Origin: Idiomarinaceae bacterium HL-53
GTDB taxonomy: Bacteria > Pseudomonadota > Gammaproteobacteria > Enterobacterales > Alteromonadaceae
NCBI GenBank assembly: GCA_001458075.1
Contig: LN899469.1
Location: forward strand, 1,338,659-1,402,658
DNA length: 64,000 nucleotides
Direction: 5' to 3'
Shown in pieces: positions 1 to 8,697 of this stretch (position 1 is the stretch's first letter; each line of letters opens with the position of its first letter). Made by a program: the position numbers and the translations under genes. Under the pieces are notes generated by a model. The model saw nothing but the letters and a program-made list of their open reading frames with translations. It did not search any database and was not told where the DNA came from.

Positions 1-138
1 AGCGAGTAAATTCGAGAAAAATTCACCGGCCAGTTCAGAATTCGCAAGTGTACCGATCACGAGCAATGCAATTCCAGAGACTGCAGGGAAAAATACGGGA
101 ATGAGTAAAGTAGAGTTCTAACGCTTTGTTTTGGGCAT
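1..138 (-). pseudogene. BCCT-type transporter N-terminus, cut by window edge, with in-frame amber codon
   Basis: Reading the minus strand from an ATG at 138, which has a GGAG ribosome site about 9 nt upstream, gives MPKTKR, then TAG (118-120), then an open frame to the window edge starting NSTLLIPVFFPAV and continuing with a hydrophobic segment and an SELAGEFF motif. The PVFF/hydrophobic/AGxxF pattern resembles the first membrane segment of betaine/choline/carnitine transporters. No usual start codon lies between the TAG and the conserved block. The gene is therefore either inactivated by a nonsense change (for example CAG to TAG), or starts at a rare codon, or the base is an error. Only 46 codons are visible, so the family call is tentative. 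Confidence 0.5.
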
Positions 139-308
139 GCTTTTTTACTCCATGTAAAAAATAAGATGTTCCCTAGACTAGCAGCTGAGGGGATGTTTTC
201 CAGTAAGCTCCTTGGCGATTGAAATGAAAAGAAACACTTTTTGAGCTGTTTTTGTGCCTGAAAATCGGTAGGATCAGCGAAATTTTAGTCACATTAGTTG
301 TATTTTCT

Positions 309-2240
309 ATGAAATTTTTTCAACGCGTCATCCTTGCTGCGGTTATTTGTGCCGCCTCAATACAAGCTTTCGCCGAACAGATTCCACTTGCTAATTTTTT
401 CAAGCAGGCTGAATTCGGTGACGTCGCCATTTCACCTTCGGGACAATACTTGGCAGTATCAACCCCAGGGGAAGACCGCCGTAATCTCGCTATTATCGAT
501 ATTTCAGAAGGTGGGGGTATGCGTGTCACTGCCGCATTTAATATGCGAGGGGGTGAAAGCCCAGTCGGCCTATTTTGGGTAAATGATACGCGACTCTTAT
601 TCCAATCTGAAATTACGGTTGGGAGCTTGGAACGACCTCAACGCACCGGTCGCGTGTACGCTATTAATGCAGACGGTACCAATCGACGCCAGCTTTTTGG
701 CACACAGGTTGGCAGTTATGTAGGGCGCCGTATGAGCGTACTGAGCTATTTGCCAGAGGAGCCTGATTGGATTTTGATTCAGCATTGGGCAAGTGATCGG
801 GCACAACCCATTGCACAGCGTATGAGTGTCGATGACGGTCGATTAGGCATGCGGGTGACTTCACCGCTTGAGCAAGGCGGCCTGTTGGTCGACCTAAATG
901 ATGAAGTGCGTTTTGCCTACGGAAATAACGATGAAGACAAGCCTGTTTTTTCTTGGCGACCGAAGGGCAGTGAAGAATGGCAATCTTTTGACAATGAGTT
1001 TGGCAGTATTTCACCGATCGCGTTCTCTCGGTCTGGCGAGAGTGTCTATTTCTACTCGCGTGAGAGCGAAAGGCTCGGTGTCTATGAGATCAATCTCAGT
1101 AATAAACAAATTACGCCGGTTGTCGAGAGTGAGGACGTAGAGGTCGATACGAACTCGGGCCCATCGCCATTTTTAGGGGACGTTGCAGGAGAGGAAGTGT
1201 TAGCGGTTCGCTTCATGGACGGCAAACCTGAGTGGAAAGCGATCGACGAAAGTGCGTTTGAGGTGCAATGGTTACGCCAACTAGAAGCCATGTATGAGGG
1301 CTACTATGTGCACATTCATAACTGGACACGCGATGGTAAGAAAGCACTGGTATCAGTGCGCGGCGCCGGCACACGACCTGATTTCTTTTTACTGAATACG
1401 GAAACTCCCGAGTTAGCATTTATCGCTTCTGCGACGCCTTGGATTGATCCAACGCAAATGGCAACGGTTGAGCCTATTTCGTTTAAAGCGAGGGACGGGC
1501 TTGAAATTCATGGCTACATGACCTTGCCTAATGATCACGAGGAAGGTAAACCAATCCCCTTCGTCGTTTGGGTTCATGGCGGCCCTCATGGCCCGAGAGA
1601 CAGCTGGTCGTTTGACCCTTTCGTACAAGCCTTTGCAAACAACGGCTTTGGTGTGCTGCAGGTGAACTATCGCGGCTCCGGCGGCTATGGTATCGAGTTT
1701 GAAGAAATGGGTTACCGAGAATGGTATGGCAAAATGCAAGACGACGTCACAGACGGAACGCTGTGGGCTATGGAGCAAGGTTTTGCTGACCGCGAGAGAA
1801 CCTGTATCGCAGGTGCAAGTTATGGTGGTTTCGCAACCCTTGGGGGGATTACGAAAGAACCTGATTTGTATGCGTGTGCATGGGCATTTATCGGCGTGTA
1901 CGACTTGCCACTCATGAAGGAAGAAGGGAATATTCCGAGTTTTGAAGCGGGGCGTCGTTATTTAGATCGCGTGCTTGGCACAGATGCAGAGGAGTTAATC
2001 GCACGCTCACCATCGACCCATGTGGCGAAAATCAAAACACCGTTATTTCTCTCTCATGGTGCAGAAGACGAGCAGGCGCATGTGGGTCAGTATCACTTGT
2101 TAATTGAACGCTTGGAAGCGGCCAATATTCCTTTTGAGAGACTCTTGGTAGAGGGCGAAGGGCACGGGTTCTACAAGGTTGAGAACAACGTAATGCAGTT
2201 AGAGCGGGTCTTGGAGTTTATGAAGCGTCACACGGAGTAA
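309..2240 (+). CDS. Secreted S9 family prolyl oligopeptidase-type serine peptidase
   Basis: This 643-residue protein has a signal peptide (MKFFQRVILAAVICAASIQAFA), so it probably acts in the periplasm or outside the cell. Residues about 30-370 look like the beta-propeller half of S9 enzymes. Residues 400-643 form the alpha/beta-hydrolase half, with GASYGG around nucleophile Ser504, Asp587 in HGAEDE and His619 in GEGHGF. The family cleaves short peptides, often after proline or releasing dipeptides; the exact substrate cannot be read from sequence. An upstream TTG at 252 would add 19 residues ahead of the signal peptide, so the ATG at 309 is preferred. It is a single-gene unit ending at a shared terminator. 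Confidence 0.88.
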   Translation: MKFFQRVILAAVICAASIQAFAEQIPLANFFKQAEFGDVAISPSGQYLAVSTPGEDRRNLAIIDISEGGGMRVTAAFNMRGGESPVGLFWVNDTRLLFQSEITVGSLERPQRTGRVYAINADGTNRRQLFGTQVGSYVGRRMSVLSYLPEEPDWILIQHWASDRAQPIAQRMSVDDGRLGMRVTSPLEQGGLLVDLNDEVRFAYGNNDEDKPVFSWRPKGSEEWQSFDNEFGSISPIAFSRSGESVYFYSRESERLGVYEINLSNKQITPVVESEDVEVDTNSGPSPFLGDVAGEEVLAVRFMDGKPEWKAIDESAFEVQWLRQLEAMYEGYYVHIHNWTRDGKKALVSVRGAGTRPDFFLLNTETPELAFIASATPWIDPTQMATVEPISFKARDGLEIHGYMTLPNDHEEGKPIPFVVWVHGGPHGPRDSWSFDPFVQAFANNGFGVLQVNYRGSGGYGIEFEEMGYREWYGKMQDDVTDGTLWAMEQGFADRERTCIAGASYGGFATLGGITKEPDLYACAWAFIGVYDLPLMKEEGNIPSFEAGRRYLDRVLGTDAEELIARSPSTHVAKIKTPLFLSHGAEDEQAHVGQYHLLIERLEAANIPFERLLVEGEGHGFYKVENNVMQLERVLEFMKRHTE

Positions 2241-2263
2241 AGCACGTGGATGACAAGACAGAA

Positions 2264-2299
2264 TAAAAAAATGACCGGCTTGCCGGTCATTTTTATTTT
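2264..2299. terminator. Bidirectional Rho-independent terminator
   Basis: An AAATGACCGG/CCGGTCATTT stem is flanked by an A run on the left and a T run on the right. It can therefore end both the rightward peptidase transcript and the leftward cold-shock transcript. Confidence 0.85.
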
Positions 2300-2313
2300 A
2301 AGCGGTAACTCGC

Positions 2314-2544
<231 letters not shown>

Positions 2545-2679
2545 TTAATTTAAAAATCGCTGGGTAACCCAGCATCACTATTGCTTCTCTGATGCGGCGA
2601 GCATTTCCAGAAAACGAGGAACTTCCTAGCGGAGGGTTAATCGTGCTGATAAATGCGAGCAGCATATGTAAGCAAGTAA

Positions 2680-2709
2680 AGTATACATTCCGAATTATTG
2701 CCTCGCCAA
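2680..2709 (-). promoter_or_regulatory. Probable promoter of the cold-shock gene with a leader of about 145 nt
   Basis: On the minus strand TTGGCG (2704-2709) is followed after 18 nt by TATACT (2680-2685). Transcription from here would give a leader of about 145 nt before the ATG at 2526, close to the long 5' leader known for cspA mRNA. The rest of 2527-2780 shows no gene. Confidence 0.45.
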
Positions 2710-2780
2710 TAATTTAGACGATTATTTTTGCGTCTAGATTCGGTAAACTAAGGTTAACGCAAAGATTGAGGAGTGAACTT

Positions 2781-3824
2781 ATGCGAGTTGCCGAAAATTT
2801 GGCTCAGCAAATTGGTAACACTGATTTATTGAAGATCCGCTCGTTGTCCAAGCTCTGTGGTTCTAACATTTATGTGAAATGCGAGTATCAGAATCCAGGT
2901 GGCTCCATAAAAGACCGTGCCGCGTTGCAACTGGTGCAGGACGCAATCGATGCGGGCGATCTAAAACCGGGTATGATTGTGGTTGAAGGAACGGCCGGCA
3001 ATACCGGAATTGGGCTCGCAATTGTAACCAAAGCGCTCGGTTACGATTTGTTAGTCGTGATGCCAAACGACCAAACGCCTGAAAAAACGCGCATGATTAA
3101 GTTGCATGGCGCTGAGTTGAAAGCAGTGCCTCCCGTGCCATTTAAAGATGAGAACCATTTCTACCATACGGCCCGGCGAATTGCGGAGGAAAACCCTCAG
3201 TATTGGTGGGCGAATCAGTTTGAAAATACCAGCAATATGCGCGCTCATTACTTGCACACCGGGCCGGAAATTTGGCAGCAAACTGAGGGCAAAATCGATA
3301 TGTTGGTGTCGGTTTCGGGCACGGGCGGAACCATTGGGGGTAACTCTCGTTATTTAAAAGAACAAAACCCTGATATCGAAGTGTGGTTGGCCGATCCAGA
3401 CGGCTCAGGCTCATATTCATTCTTGAAATCAGGTGAATATGTGTCGAAAGGAAGCTCGATGACCGAAGGCATTGGGATTATGCGGTTAGTAGAGAACTTC
3501 AAACAAGCGCAGATCGACTATGCGATTAATTTACCCGATCAAGATTTGATCGCCATTTCTCGATACGTTCGCGATCAAGATGGTATTTTGTTAGGAAGTA
3601 GCTCAGCACTGAATGTAGCTGCTGCTTTTTTCGCCGCTTTGCACCGCCCGAAAGGTCAAAACATCGTGACGTTCGCGTGCGATCTCGGTGAGCGCTCAAC
3701 TTCTAAGCTGTACAACGCAGAGTATTTGAAACAGCGTGGTTTAGAGTTAGCTCCGGAGAGAATGGAAAGCTTGATCAGCCGATATGAACAATCGGCTGAC
3801 CGGATCGTGAAAGTGGCGCGCTAG
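2781..3824 (+). CDS. PLP-dependent cysteine synthase family protein
   Basis: This is a 347-residue fold-type II PLP enzyme of the O-acetylserine sulfhydrylase / cystathionine beta-synthase family. Lys44 in PGGSIKDR is the expected Schiff-base lysine, TAGNTG (about 75-80) binds the substrate carboxylate, and GTGGTIGG holds the cofactor phosphate. It probably forms cysteine or a related beta-substituted alanine. It is longer than CysM and lacks a CBS domain, so CysK-like is the safest label. ATG 2781 follows a clear GAGGAG ribosome site; a TTG at 2766 would overlap that site. It converges on the dehydrogenase gene. Confidence 0.82.
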   Translation: MRVAENLAQQIGNTDLLKIRSLSKLCGSNIYVKCEYQNPGGSIKDRAALQLVQDAIDAGDLKPGMIVVEGTAGNTGIGLAIVTKALGYDLLVVMPNDQTPEKTRMIKLHGAELKAVPPVPFKDENHFYHTARRIAEENPQYWWANQFENTSNMRAHYLHTGPEIWQQTEGKIDMLVSVSGTGGTIGGNSRYLKEQNPDIEVWLADPDGSGSYSFLKSGEYVSKGSSMTEGIGIMRLVENFKQAQIDYAINLPDQDLIAISRYVRDQDGILLGSSSALNVAAAFFAALHRPKGQNIVTFACDLGERSTSKLYNAEYLKQRGLELAPERMESLISRYEQSADRIVKVAR

Positions 3825-3838
3825 GCGCCACTTCTATT
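3812..3838. terminator. Hairpin terminator overlapping the cysteine-synthase stop codon
   Basis: An AGTGGCGC/GCGCCACT stem has the TAG stop in its loop and is followed by a T-rich stretch. It lies between convergent genes. Confidence 0.65.
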
Positions 3839-4991
3839 TTGCCGCTTCGAGAATTTTCTGACTTACTTCAAGGGTCACGTCTTGACGCTCACCTAGCTTT
3901 ACCATTTTGTGTGCGTCAAGCTGTTTCAACACTTGCTCTATGGCGTCGTCTTTCAAGTCATAGTCTTGCAAACGTGTGGGTGCTCCGACTGACTGGAAGA
4001 ATGCTTCCATTTTCGCAATCCCTTGTTCAATGCGCTCGTCTTCCGAACCCTCGGTAATGTTCCAAACGCGCTCTGCGAATTGTAAAAGCTTCTCGCGCTT
4101 GTCGGCTTTGCGAATACGTAAGTTTGCCGGCAAGACAACCGCAAGCGTTTGTGCGTGGTCTAGACCATAGAGCGCTGTGAGTTCGTGTCCAATCATATGG
4201 GTTGACCAATCTTGCGGCACACCCACACCAATCAGGCCGTTGAGCGCCATGGTAGCGCACCACATAAGGTTCGCTCGGTACTCATAGTTTTCCGGCTCGG
4301 CCAATGCTTTCGGGCCTGTTTCGATTAGCGAGCTCAATACTGCCTCTGCTAGACGGTCTTGCAGGTCTGCACCCACAGGATATGTGAGGTATTGCTCCAT
4401 CACATGGGTAAATGGGTCGACAATGCCATTGGTGATTTGGCGCACAGGTAATGTATAGGTCGTTTTCGGATCGAGTACCGAGAACTGCGGGTACACCAGT
4501 GGGCTGCCGAAAGGCAATTTGGCTTTAATTTCCGAACGGTTGACCACGGAGCCACTATTCATTTCTGAACCTGTTGCTGGCAGGGTTAAAATACTTCCGA
4601 AAGGCAGGGCTTTGGTAATATTGCGGCCCATTTTCAACATAATGTCCCATGGATCGCCTTCATAACACGCTGCGGCGGCAATAAATTTAGTACCGTCAAT
4701 CACTGAGCCACCACCGGCAGCGAGTAAGAAAGTCGCTTCTTTCTCTTTCGCTAAGTCGGCTGCTTTGCAGAGCGTTGTGAATTCAGGGTTCGCTTCAACG
4801 CCTTGGAATTCGCCGACAATTCGGTCGCCAATCGTGTCGATAATCTGTTGGTACACGCCATTACTTTTAATACTGCCGCCACCATAAATGAGCAACACGC
4901 GGGCATCGTTTGGGATCTCTTTGGCGATGTTCGCAACTTCCCCTTCGCCGAAAAGAATTTTGGTTGGATTATGAAAACTGAAATTTTTCAT
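3834..4991 (-). CDS. Iron-containing alcohol dehydrogenase, YqhD-like
   Basis: The 385-residue protein is a group III metal-dependent alcohol dehydrogenase. The N-terminal half binds the nucleotide (GGGSIK near 38-43, GGGSVIDGTK near 94-103). The C-terminal helical half has metal ligands in DPFTHVMEQ and the paired histidines of MIGHELTALYGLDH. The closest well-known relative is E. coli YqhD, an NADPH-dependent reductase of short aldehydes, which is consistent with an aldehyde-detoxifying role. The length equals that of YqhD (387). It appears to be a single-gene unit; the ATG at 4991 fits the family start MKNFSFHNPTKILFG. Confidence 0.87.
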   Translation of the reverse strand: MKNFSFHNPTKILFGEGEVANIAKEIPNDARVLLIYGGGSIKSNGVYQQIIDTIGDRIVGEFQGVEANPEFTTLCKAADLAKEKEATFLLAAGGGSVIDGTKFIAAAACYEGDPWDIMLKMGRNITKALPFGSILTLPATGSEMNSGSVVNRSEIKAKLPFGSPLVYPQFSVLDPKTTYTLPVRQITNGIVDPFTHVMEQYLTYPVGADLQDRLAEAVLSSLIETGPKALAEPENYEYRANLMWCATMALNGLIGVGVPQDWSTHMIGHELTALYGLDHAQTLAVVLPANLRIRKADKREKLLQFAERVWNITEGSEDERIEQGIAKMEAFFQSVGAPTRLQDYDLKDDAIEQVLKQLDAHKMVKLGERQDVTLEVSQKILEAAK

Positions 4992-5052
4992 GCGCGTTAA
5001 ACTCCACTACAAAAAAGAATGAGTAAGTAGTACGGCGTCATGCCTTCAGAGA

Positions 5053-5520
5053 TCAATGAGCTCGCGAAGAAAATGAATGCTGCATGCGATAGCCGTCACT
5101 ACCGTCTTCATAGTACATGGGGAGCAAATCGACAATTTCAAACCCGAAGGCGCGATAAAGCTCGATAGCCGCGTGGTTAGCTTGCTTTACCTCAAGACGA
5201 ATGCCTTTGCATCTTGCATGCTGAGCTACCTCGAAAATATGCGAGAAGAGCTTTTTACCAATGCCTTGACCTCGGAACTCGGGTGCAATCGCGATCGAAT
5301 ACAAACGCTGCCAGTAACTATTTTTGCGTGTGAGTACGAGCGCATAGCCTGCAAGCGCACGCGATGCCTCGGCTTCAATTACATAAACATGGGCTGAGGG
5401 TTGTTTAATTAGCCGTTGAAAGGAACGGAGACCGAGCTGGTCTCCGTCAAAACAGCGGTTCTCAAGTTCAGTTAGTGCGCTTGCTTCATGAAACTGTGCC
5501 TCACGAATTTGAAAGTTCAT
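5053..5520 (-). CDS. GNAT N-acetyltransferase paired with the RimK-like ligase
   Basis: This 155-residue GNAT-fold enzyme carries the acetyl-CoA pyrophosphate loop in FRGQGIGKKLF (about residues 84-94) and a RimI-like C-terminal half (AIELYRAFGFEI). The substrate is unknown. Its ATG overlaps the stop of the upstream ATP-grasp gene by one base (TAATG), so the two are translationally coupled and very likely work in one pathway. The same pairing is described for RLAN-type RimK-like ligases in comparative studies of amidoligases. Confidence 0.82.
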   Translation of the reverse strand: MNFQIREAQFHEASALTELENRCFDGDQLGLRSFQRLIKQPSAHVYVIEAEASRALAGYALVLTRKNSYWQRLYSIAIAPEFRGQGIGKKLFSHIFEVAQHARCKGIRLEVKQANHAAIELYRAFGFEIVDLLPMYYEDGSDGYRMQHSFSSRAH

Positions 5521-6980
5521 TAGTCTTCCATACGTCTCAAGAAGTCGCTCATAATAATCCTGTAGAGCTCATCGCCAAGGATTAAGTCTTCCACACCCGA
5601 CTCGATGGACGGGTTGTCATTGATTTCTATGATCACAGGGCCTTTGGGTGTTTCTTTGATGTCGACTCCGTAAAGCCCATCGCCGATTAGGCGCGTTGCT
5701 TGCAACGCCACTTTAATCACTTCCTTGGGTACTTGATGCACGCCCAAACATTCGAACGAACCACTCTTATTACGCCCGCCTTCCGCATGGTTGTAGATTT
5801 GCCAATGGTTGCGAGCCATAAAGTATTTACAGGCATACACGGCACGGTTGTTAATAATGCCAACACGCCAATCGAAATCAGTGGGTAACCATTCTTGAAT
5901 CAAGAGAATCGTTGATTTCTCGAATAATTGCGTTGCAATGGTACGCAGTTCGTCTTCGTTTCTTGCTTTTTCTACCCCAATTGAGAAGGAGCCGTCAGGG
6001 ATTTTCAATACTAATGGGAAACCAAAGCGTTCACCAATCGCACTGAAATCTACCTGATCAGATTTCACGATAATTTCAGAGCGCGGGCGCGGTATATTGT
6101 TTTTCTCTAATAGCTCGTTCAGAAACACTTTGTTTGCGCAGCGCAAAATCGCATCGGGGTGGTCAATCACCACCAGTCCATTGGCTTCTGCTTTTTTGGC
6201 AAAGTGATAGGTATGATGGTTAATGCGCGTGGTTTCTCGAATAAATAGCGCATCAAACTCCAATAAACGACTGAAATCATCTTGCGTAATGAGCTCTGCT
6301 TCTATGTCACAATCTTTCGCCGCACGAATAAATCTTTGCAGCGCTTTGCGATCGCTCGTTGGAATGGCTTCGTTCGGATCATATAAAATGGCTAGATCAT
6401 AACGATAGTCTTTGCGAGCACGTGAGCGCCGCCAAACACGTTTACTAAAGCCTTCTAGCGCATCACCAAATAATGTTTGTTCGTCGTCATTGAGATCTGA
6501 AAGTGCCCGATTACGTAATGCACTGATATACCAGCGGCCCTCTCGCTTGAAAACCACTTCAAGAATTGGGCATGGGTAGGCTTCAAAGAGTTGTCGAGCA
6601 AGCTGGGCAAGTTCTTCGTGTTCACAGCGGCCGAAGCAAATTAGTAAATTTACTTCGTCTTTGTTCCCGCCATGCGTGCTCGTGAATTTGTTAAGCTGTT
6701 TGTTCAAGTCTTTAAAGAACACTTGATACTGCGCCACGTTCATTAAATCGTTAATGGTGGATACCGACGGCAACGCACGTTGCCCCCGTGCCTCAGCGAG
6801 TAAGCTAACGTAGTAACCATTCGACAAGTAGCTTAAATCGCTACATAGGTTAATAATCGGCCCTCGATGTTTTGAGGCGTGATCCGTAATGTAGTCGGTA
6901 GCGCTAATAATTGCTTGGCTAGGGTGATATGGTTGCCAATCAGCGAGGTCGTCAAGTATGACCAATGGTGCGTGTTGCAT
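5520..6980 (-). CDS. RimK-like ATP-grasp ligase with N-terminal RLAN domain
   Basis: This 486-residue protein has an RLAN-type N-terminal region (about 1-190, including SDLSYLSNGYYVSLLAEARG) fused to an ATP-grasp ligase. The ligase part shows the ATP lysines (LVLKIPDGSFSIGV), LIQEWLPTDFDWRVGI and the metal-binding VIIEINDNPSIESGVED. ATP-grasp enzymes of the RimK group join amino acids to a carboxyl end of a peptide or small molecule; the substrate here is unknown. ATG 6980 has a GAGAG ribosome site; a TTG at 6992 is less likely. It is first in a two-gene operon with the GNAT. Confidence 0.82.
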   Translation of the reverse strand: MQHAPLVILDDLADWQPYHPSQAIISATDYITDHASKHRGPIINLCSDLSYLSNGYYVSLLAEARGQRALPSVSTINDLMNVAQYQVFFKDLNKQLNKFTSTHGGNKDEVNLLICFGRCEHEELAQLARQLFEAYPCPILEVVFKREGRWYISALRNRALSDLNDDEQTLFGDALEGFSKRVWRRSRARKDYRYDLAILYDPNEAIPTSDRKALQRFIRAAKDCDIEAELITQDDFSRLLEFDALFIRETTRINHHTYHFAKKAEANGLVVIDHPDAILRCANKVFLNELLEKNNIPRPRSEIIVKSDQVDFSAIGERFGFPLVLKIPDGSFSIGVEKARNEDELRTIATQLFEKSTILLIQEWLPTDFDWRVGIINNRAVYACKYFMARNHWQIYNHAEGGRNKSGSFECLGVHQVPKEVIKVALQATRLIGDGLYGVDIKETPKGPVIIEINDNPSIESGVEDLILGDELYRIIMSDFLRRMED

Positions 6981-7090
6981 GGGCTCTCTCAAGTGTTAAA
7001 ACCGTCAAAAAACGGTGGCGCGTTTATCGCGCAAATTATAAATTGAATCAAGCGTTTTTACTAAAATAGTGCAAAAAGGACAGAGATGAA

Positions 7091-8170
7091 ATGAAGTATA
7101 ACGGTCGAAAGTCATTTCAACACGGTGAGCGTGGAAAAATTGGTGTGTTGGTACTGAATTTGGGAACGCCTGATGCGCCCACGACACCAGCCCTACGCAA
7201 GTATCTCGGACAGTTTCTTGCAGATCCTCGCGTTGTTGAAGTTCCACGTTTTCTGTGGCGAATTATTTTGCATGGTGTGATTTTACGCATTCGGCCTAAG
7301 CGGTCTGCGCATGCGTACAGTACGGTGTGGACCGATGAAGGCTCGCCGCTGCTCATTTACACACGCGCTCAAGCGGAAAAGCTGGCGTTAGAACTAGAGA
7401 AAAAACACGGAAGCGATGTGGTGGTCGAGTTTGGCATGCGCTATGGCTCACCCTCAGTTGCTCACGGTATCGAAAAGCTAATTGAACAAGGAGTACGGAA
7501 ACTCTTCGTACTCCCGTTATATCCGCAATATTCAGGGTCCACGACGGCATCGACCTTCGATGCCGTGGCACACGACTTTACCCGCCGACGCTGGCTGCCA
7601 GATTTCCGTTTTTTGAGCCATTACCACGACCACCCGCACTACATTCAAGCTGTGGCAGATTCGATTCGTCACCATCAGCAGCAACACGGAAAACCCGATA
7701 AGCTCATTTTTTCTTATCACGGGGTACCAAAACGCTATCTGCTAAACGGCGACCCCTACCATTGTGAGTGTTACAAAACCACACGCCTAGTTGCAGAAGC
7801 CTTGGGCTTAGCAAAAGAAGACTACATGACGACATTCCAATCACGCTTCGGTCGGGAAGAATGGTTGCAGCCATACACAGATGAAACAATGAAGGCCCTC
7901 CCTGGGCAAGGCGTGAAGTCAATTCAGGTGGTTTGCCCAGGCTTTTCTTCAGACTGCTTAGAAACCATTGAAGAAATTGGCGAAGAGAACTGTGAATACT
8001 TTATGGAAGCCGGAGGTGAAACTTTCACTTATATTCCTTGCCTAAACGATAGCGATGACCACATCGCTCTACTTGCACAACTGGTTGAAGAAAATATTCA
8101 CGGTTGGCGAGCCGACACTCAAGAGGAAGCGGATGTGTCCGCGCAACAGGCGCAAGCCATGGAGAAATAA
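7091..8170 (+). CDS. hemH: Ferrochelatase
   Basis: This 359-residue HemH inserts ferrous iron into protoporphyrin IX, the last step of haem synthesis. Visible family signatures are VLVLNLGTPDAP at the N-terminus, SGSTTASTFDAV and the active-site FSYHGVPKRY with the metal-handling histidine. A PGFSSDCLETIEEIGEE block carries the conserved acidic residues. The start has AAGGACAG upstream. The stop overlaps the ATG of the next gene by one base, so hemH heads a three-gene operon with two conserved membrane genes of unknown function. Confidence 0.95.
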   Translation: MKYNGRKSFQHGERGKIGVLVLNLGTPDAPTTPALRKYLGQFLADPRVVEVPRFLWRIILHGVILRIRPKRSAHAYSTVWTDEGSPLLIYTRAQAEKLALELEKKHGSDVVVEFGMRYGSPSVAHGIEKLIEQGVRKLFVLPLYPQYSGSTTASTFDAVAHDFTRRRWLPDFRFLSHYHDHPHYIQAVADSIRHHQQQHGKPDKLIFSYHGVPKRYLLNGDPYHCECYKTTRLVAEALGLAKEDYMTTFQSRFGREEWLQPYTDETMKALPGQGVKSIQVVCPGFSSDCLETIEEIGEENCEYFMEAGGETFTYIPCLNDSDDHIALLAQLVEENIHGWRADTQEEADVSAQQAQAMEK

Positions 8171-8697
8171 TGCTTAATTTAGTTGCAAAGCTCTTACGTG
8201 CGTTGAATTCAGAAACGAGCTCTTGGGCCCTTGCGTTCGCGGCTGCGTTGGGTATGGCAGCTGGATTCATTCCATTTGCAAGCCTGCAGGTATTACTGAT
8301 TTTCGGATTGGTATTCTCATTGCGAGTGAATGGCAGCTTTTTTTTAGTCTGCTGGCTATTCTTCACCGGCCTTGCCTATTTGCTCGATCCGTTGTTTAAC
8401 AGTATCGGAGAGTTTCTGCTCACGCATTCGGCATTACAAGAGTTTTGGCAAGTGACAACGAGCCATGCTTGGTTATGGGTTTGGCAATTAAATCACACCA
8501 TTGTACTCGGGGCGACACTCTTTGTGCTGCTTGTTTTCGCACCTTTTAGTTGGTTGAGCCACGTACTCGTTATTCGTTACCGAACACAGGTGCAAAAGCG
8601 CATTGAGCGGCTCCGAGTGGTGCAAGTTCTGAAAGGAACAAAAGTATGGAGCTTGTATCGTAAACTGAGCGTGCTACACAGTGGAGGTGACCTATGA
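8170..8697 (+). CDS. TIGR03546-type conserved membrane protein
   Basis: This 175-residue protein is largely hydrophobic, with about three membrane segments (near 20-60, 65-85 and 105-130) and a basic C-terminal tail. It matches the TIGR03546 pattern as I recall it, a DUF2062-like family that is almost always next to a TIGR03545 gene. The function is unknown. ATG 8170 overlaps the hemH stop, and its 3' end overlaps the next gene by four bases (ATGA), indicating tight co-expression. Confidence 0.75.
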   Translation: MLNLVAKLLRALNSETSSWALAFAAALGMAAGFIPFASLQVLLIFGLVFSLRVNGSFFLVCWLFFTGLAYLLDPLFNSIGEFLLTHSALQEFWQVTTSHAWLWVWQLNHTIVLGATLFVLLVFAPFSWLSHVLVIRYRTQVQKRIERLRVVQVLKGTKVWSLYRKLSVLHSGGDL

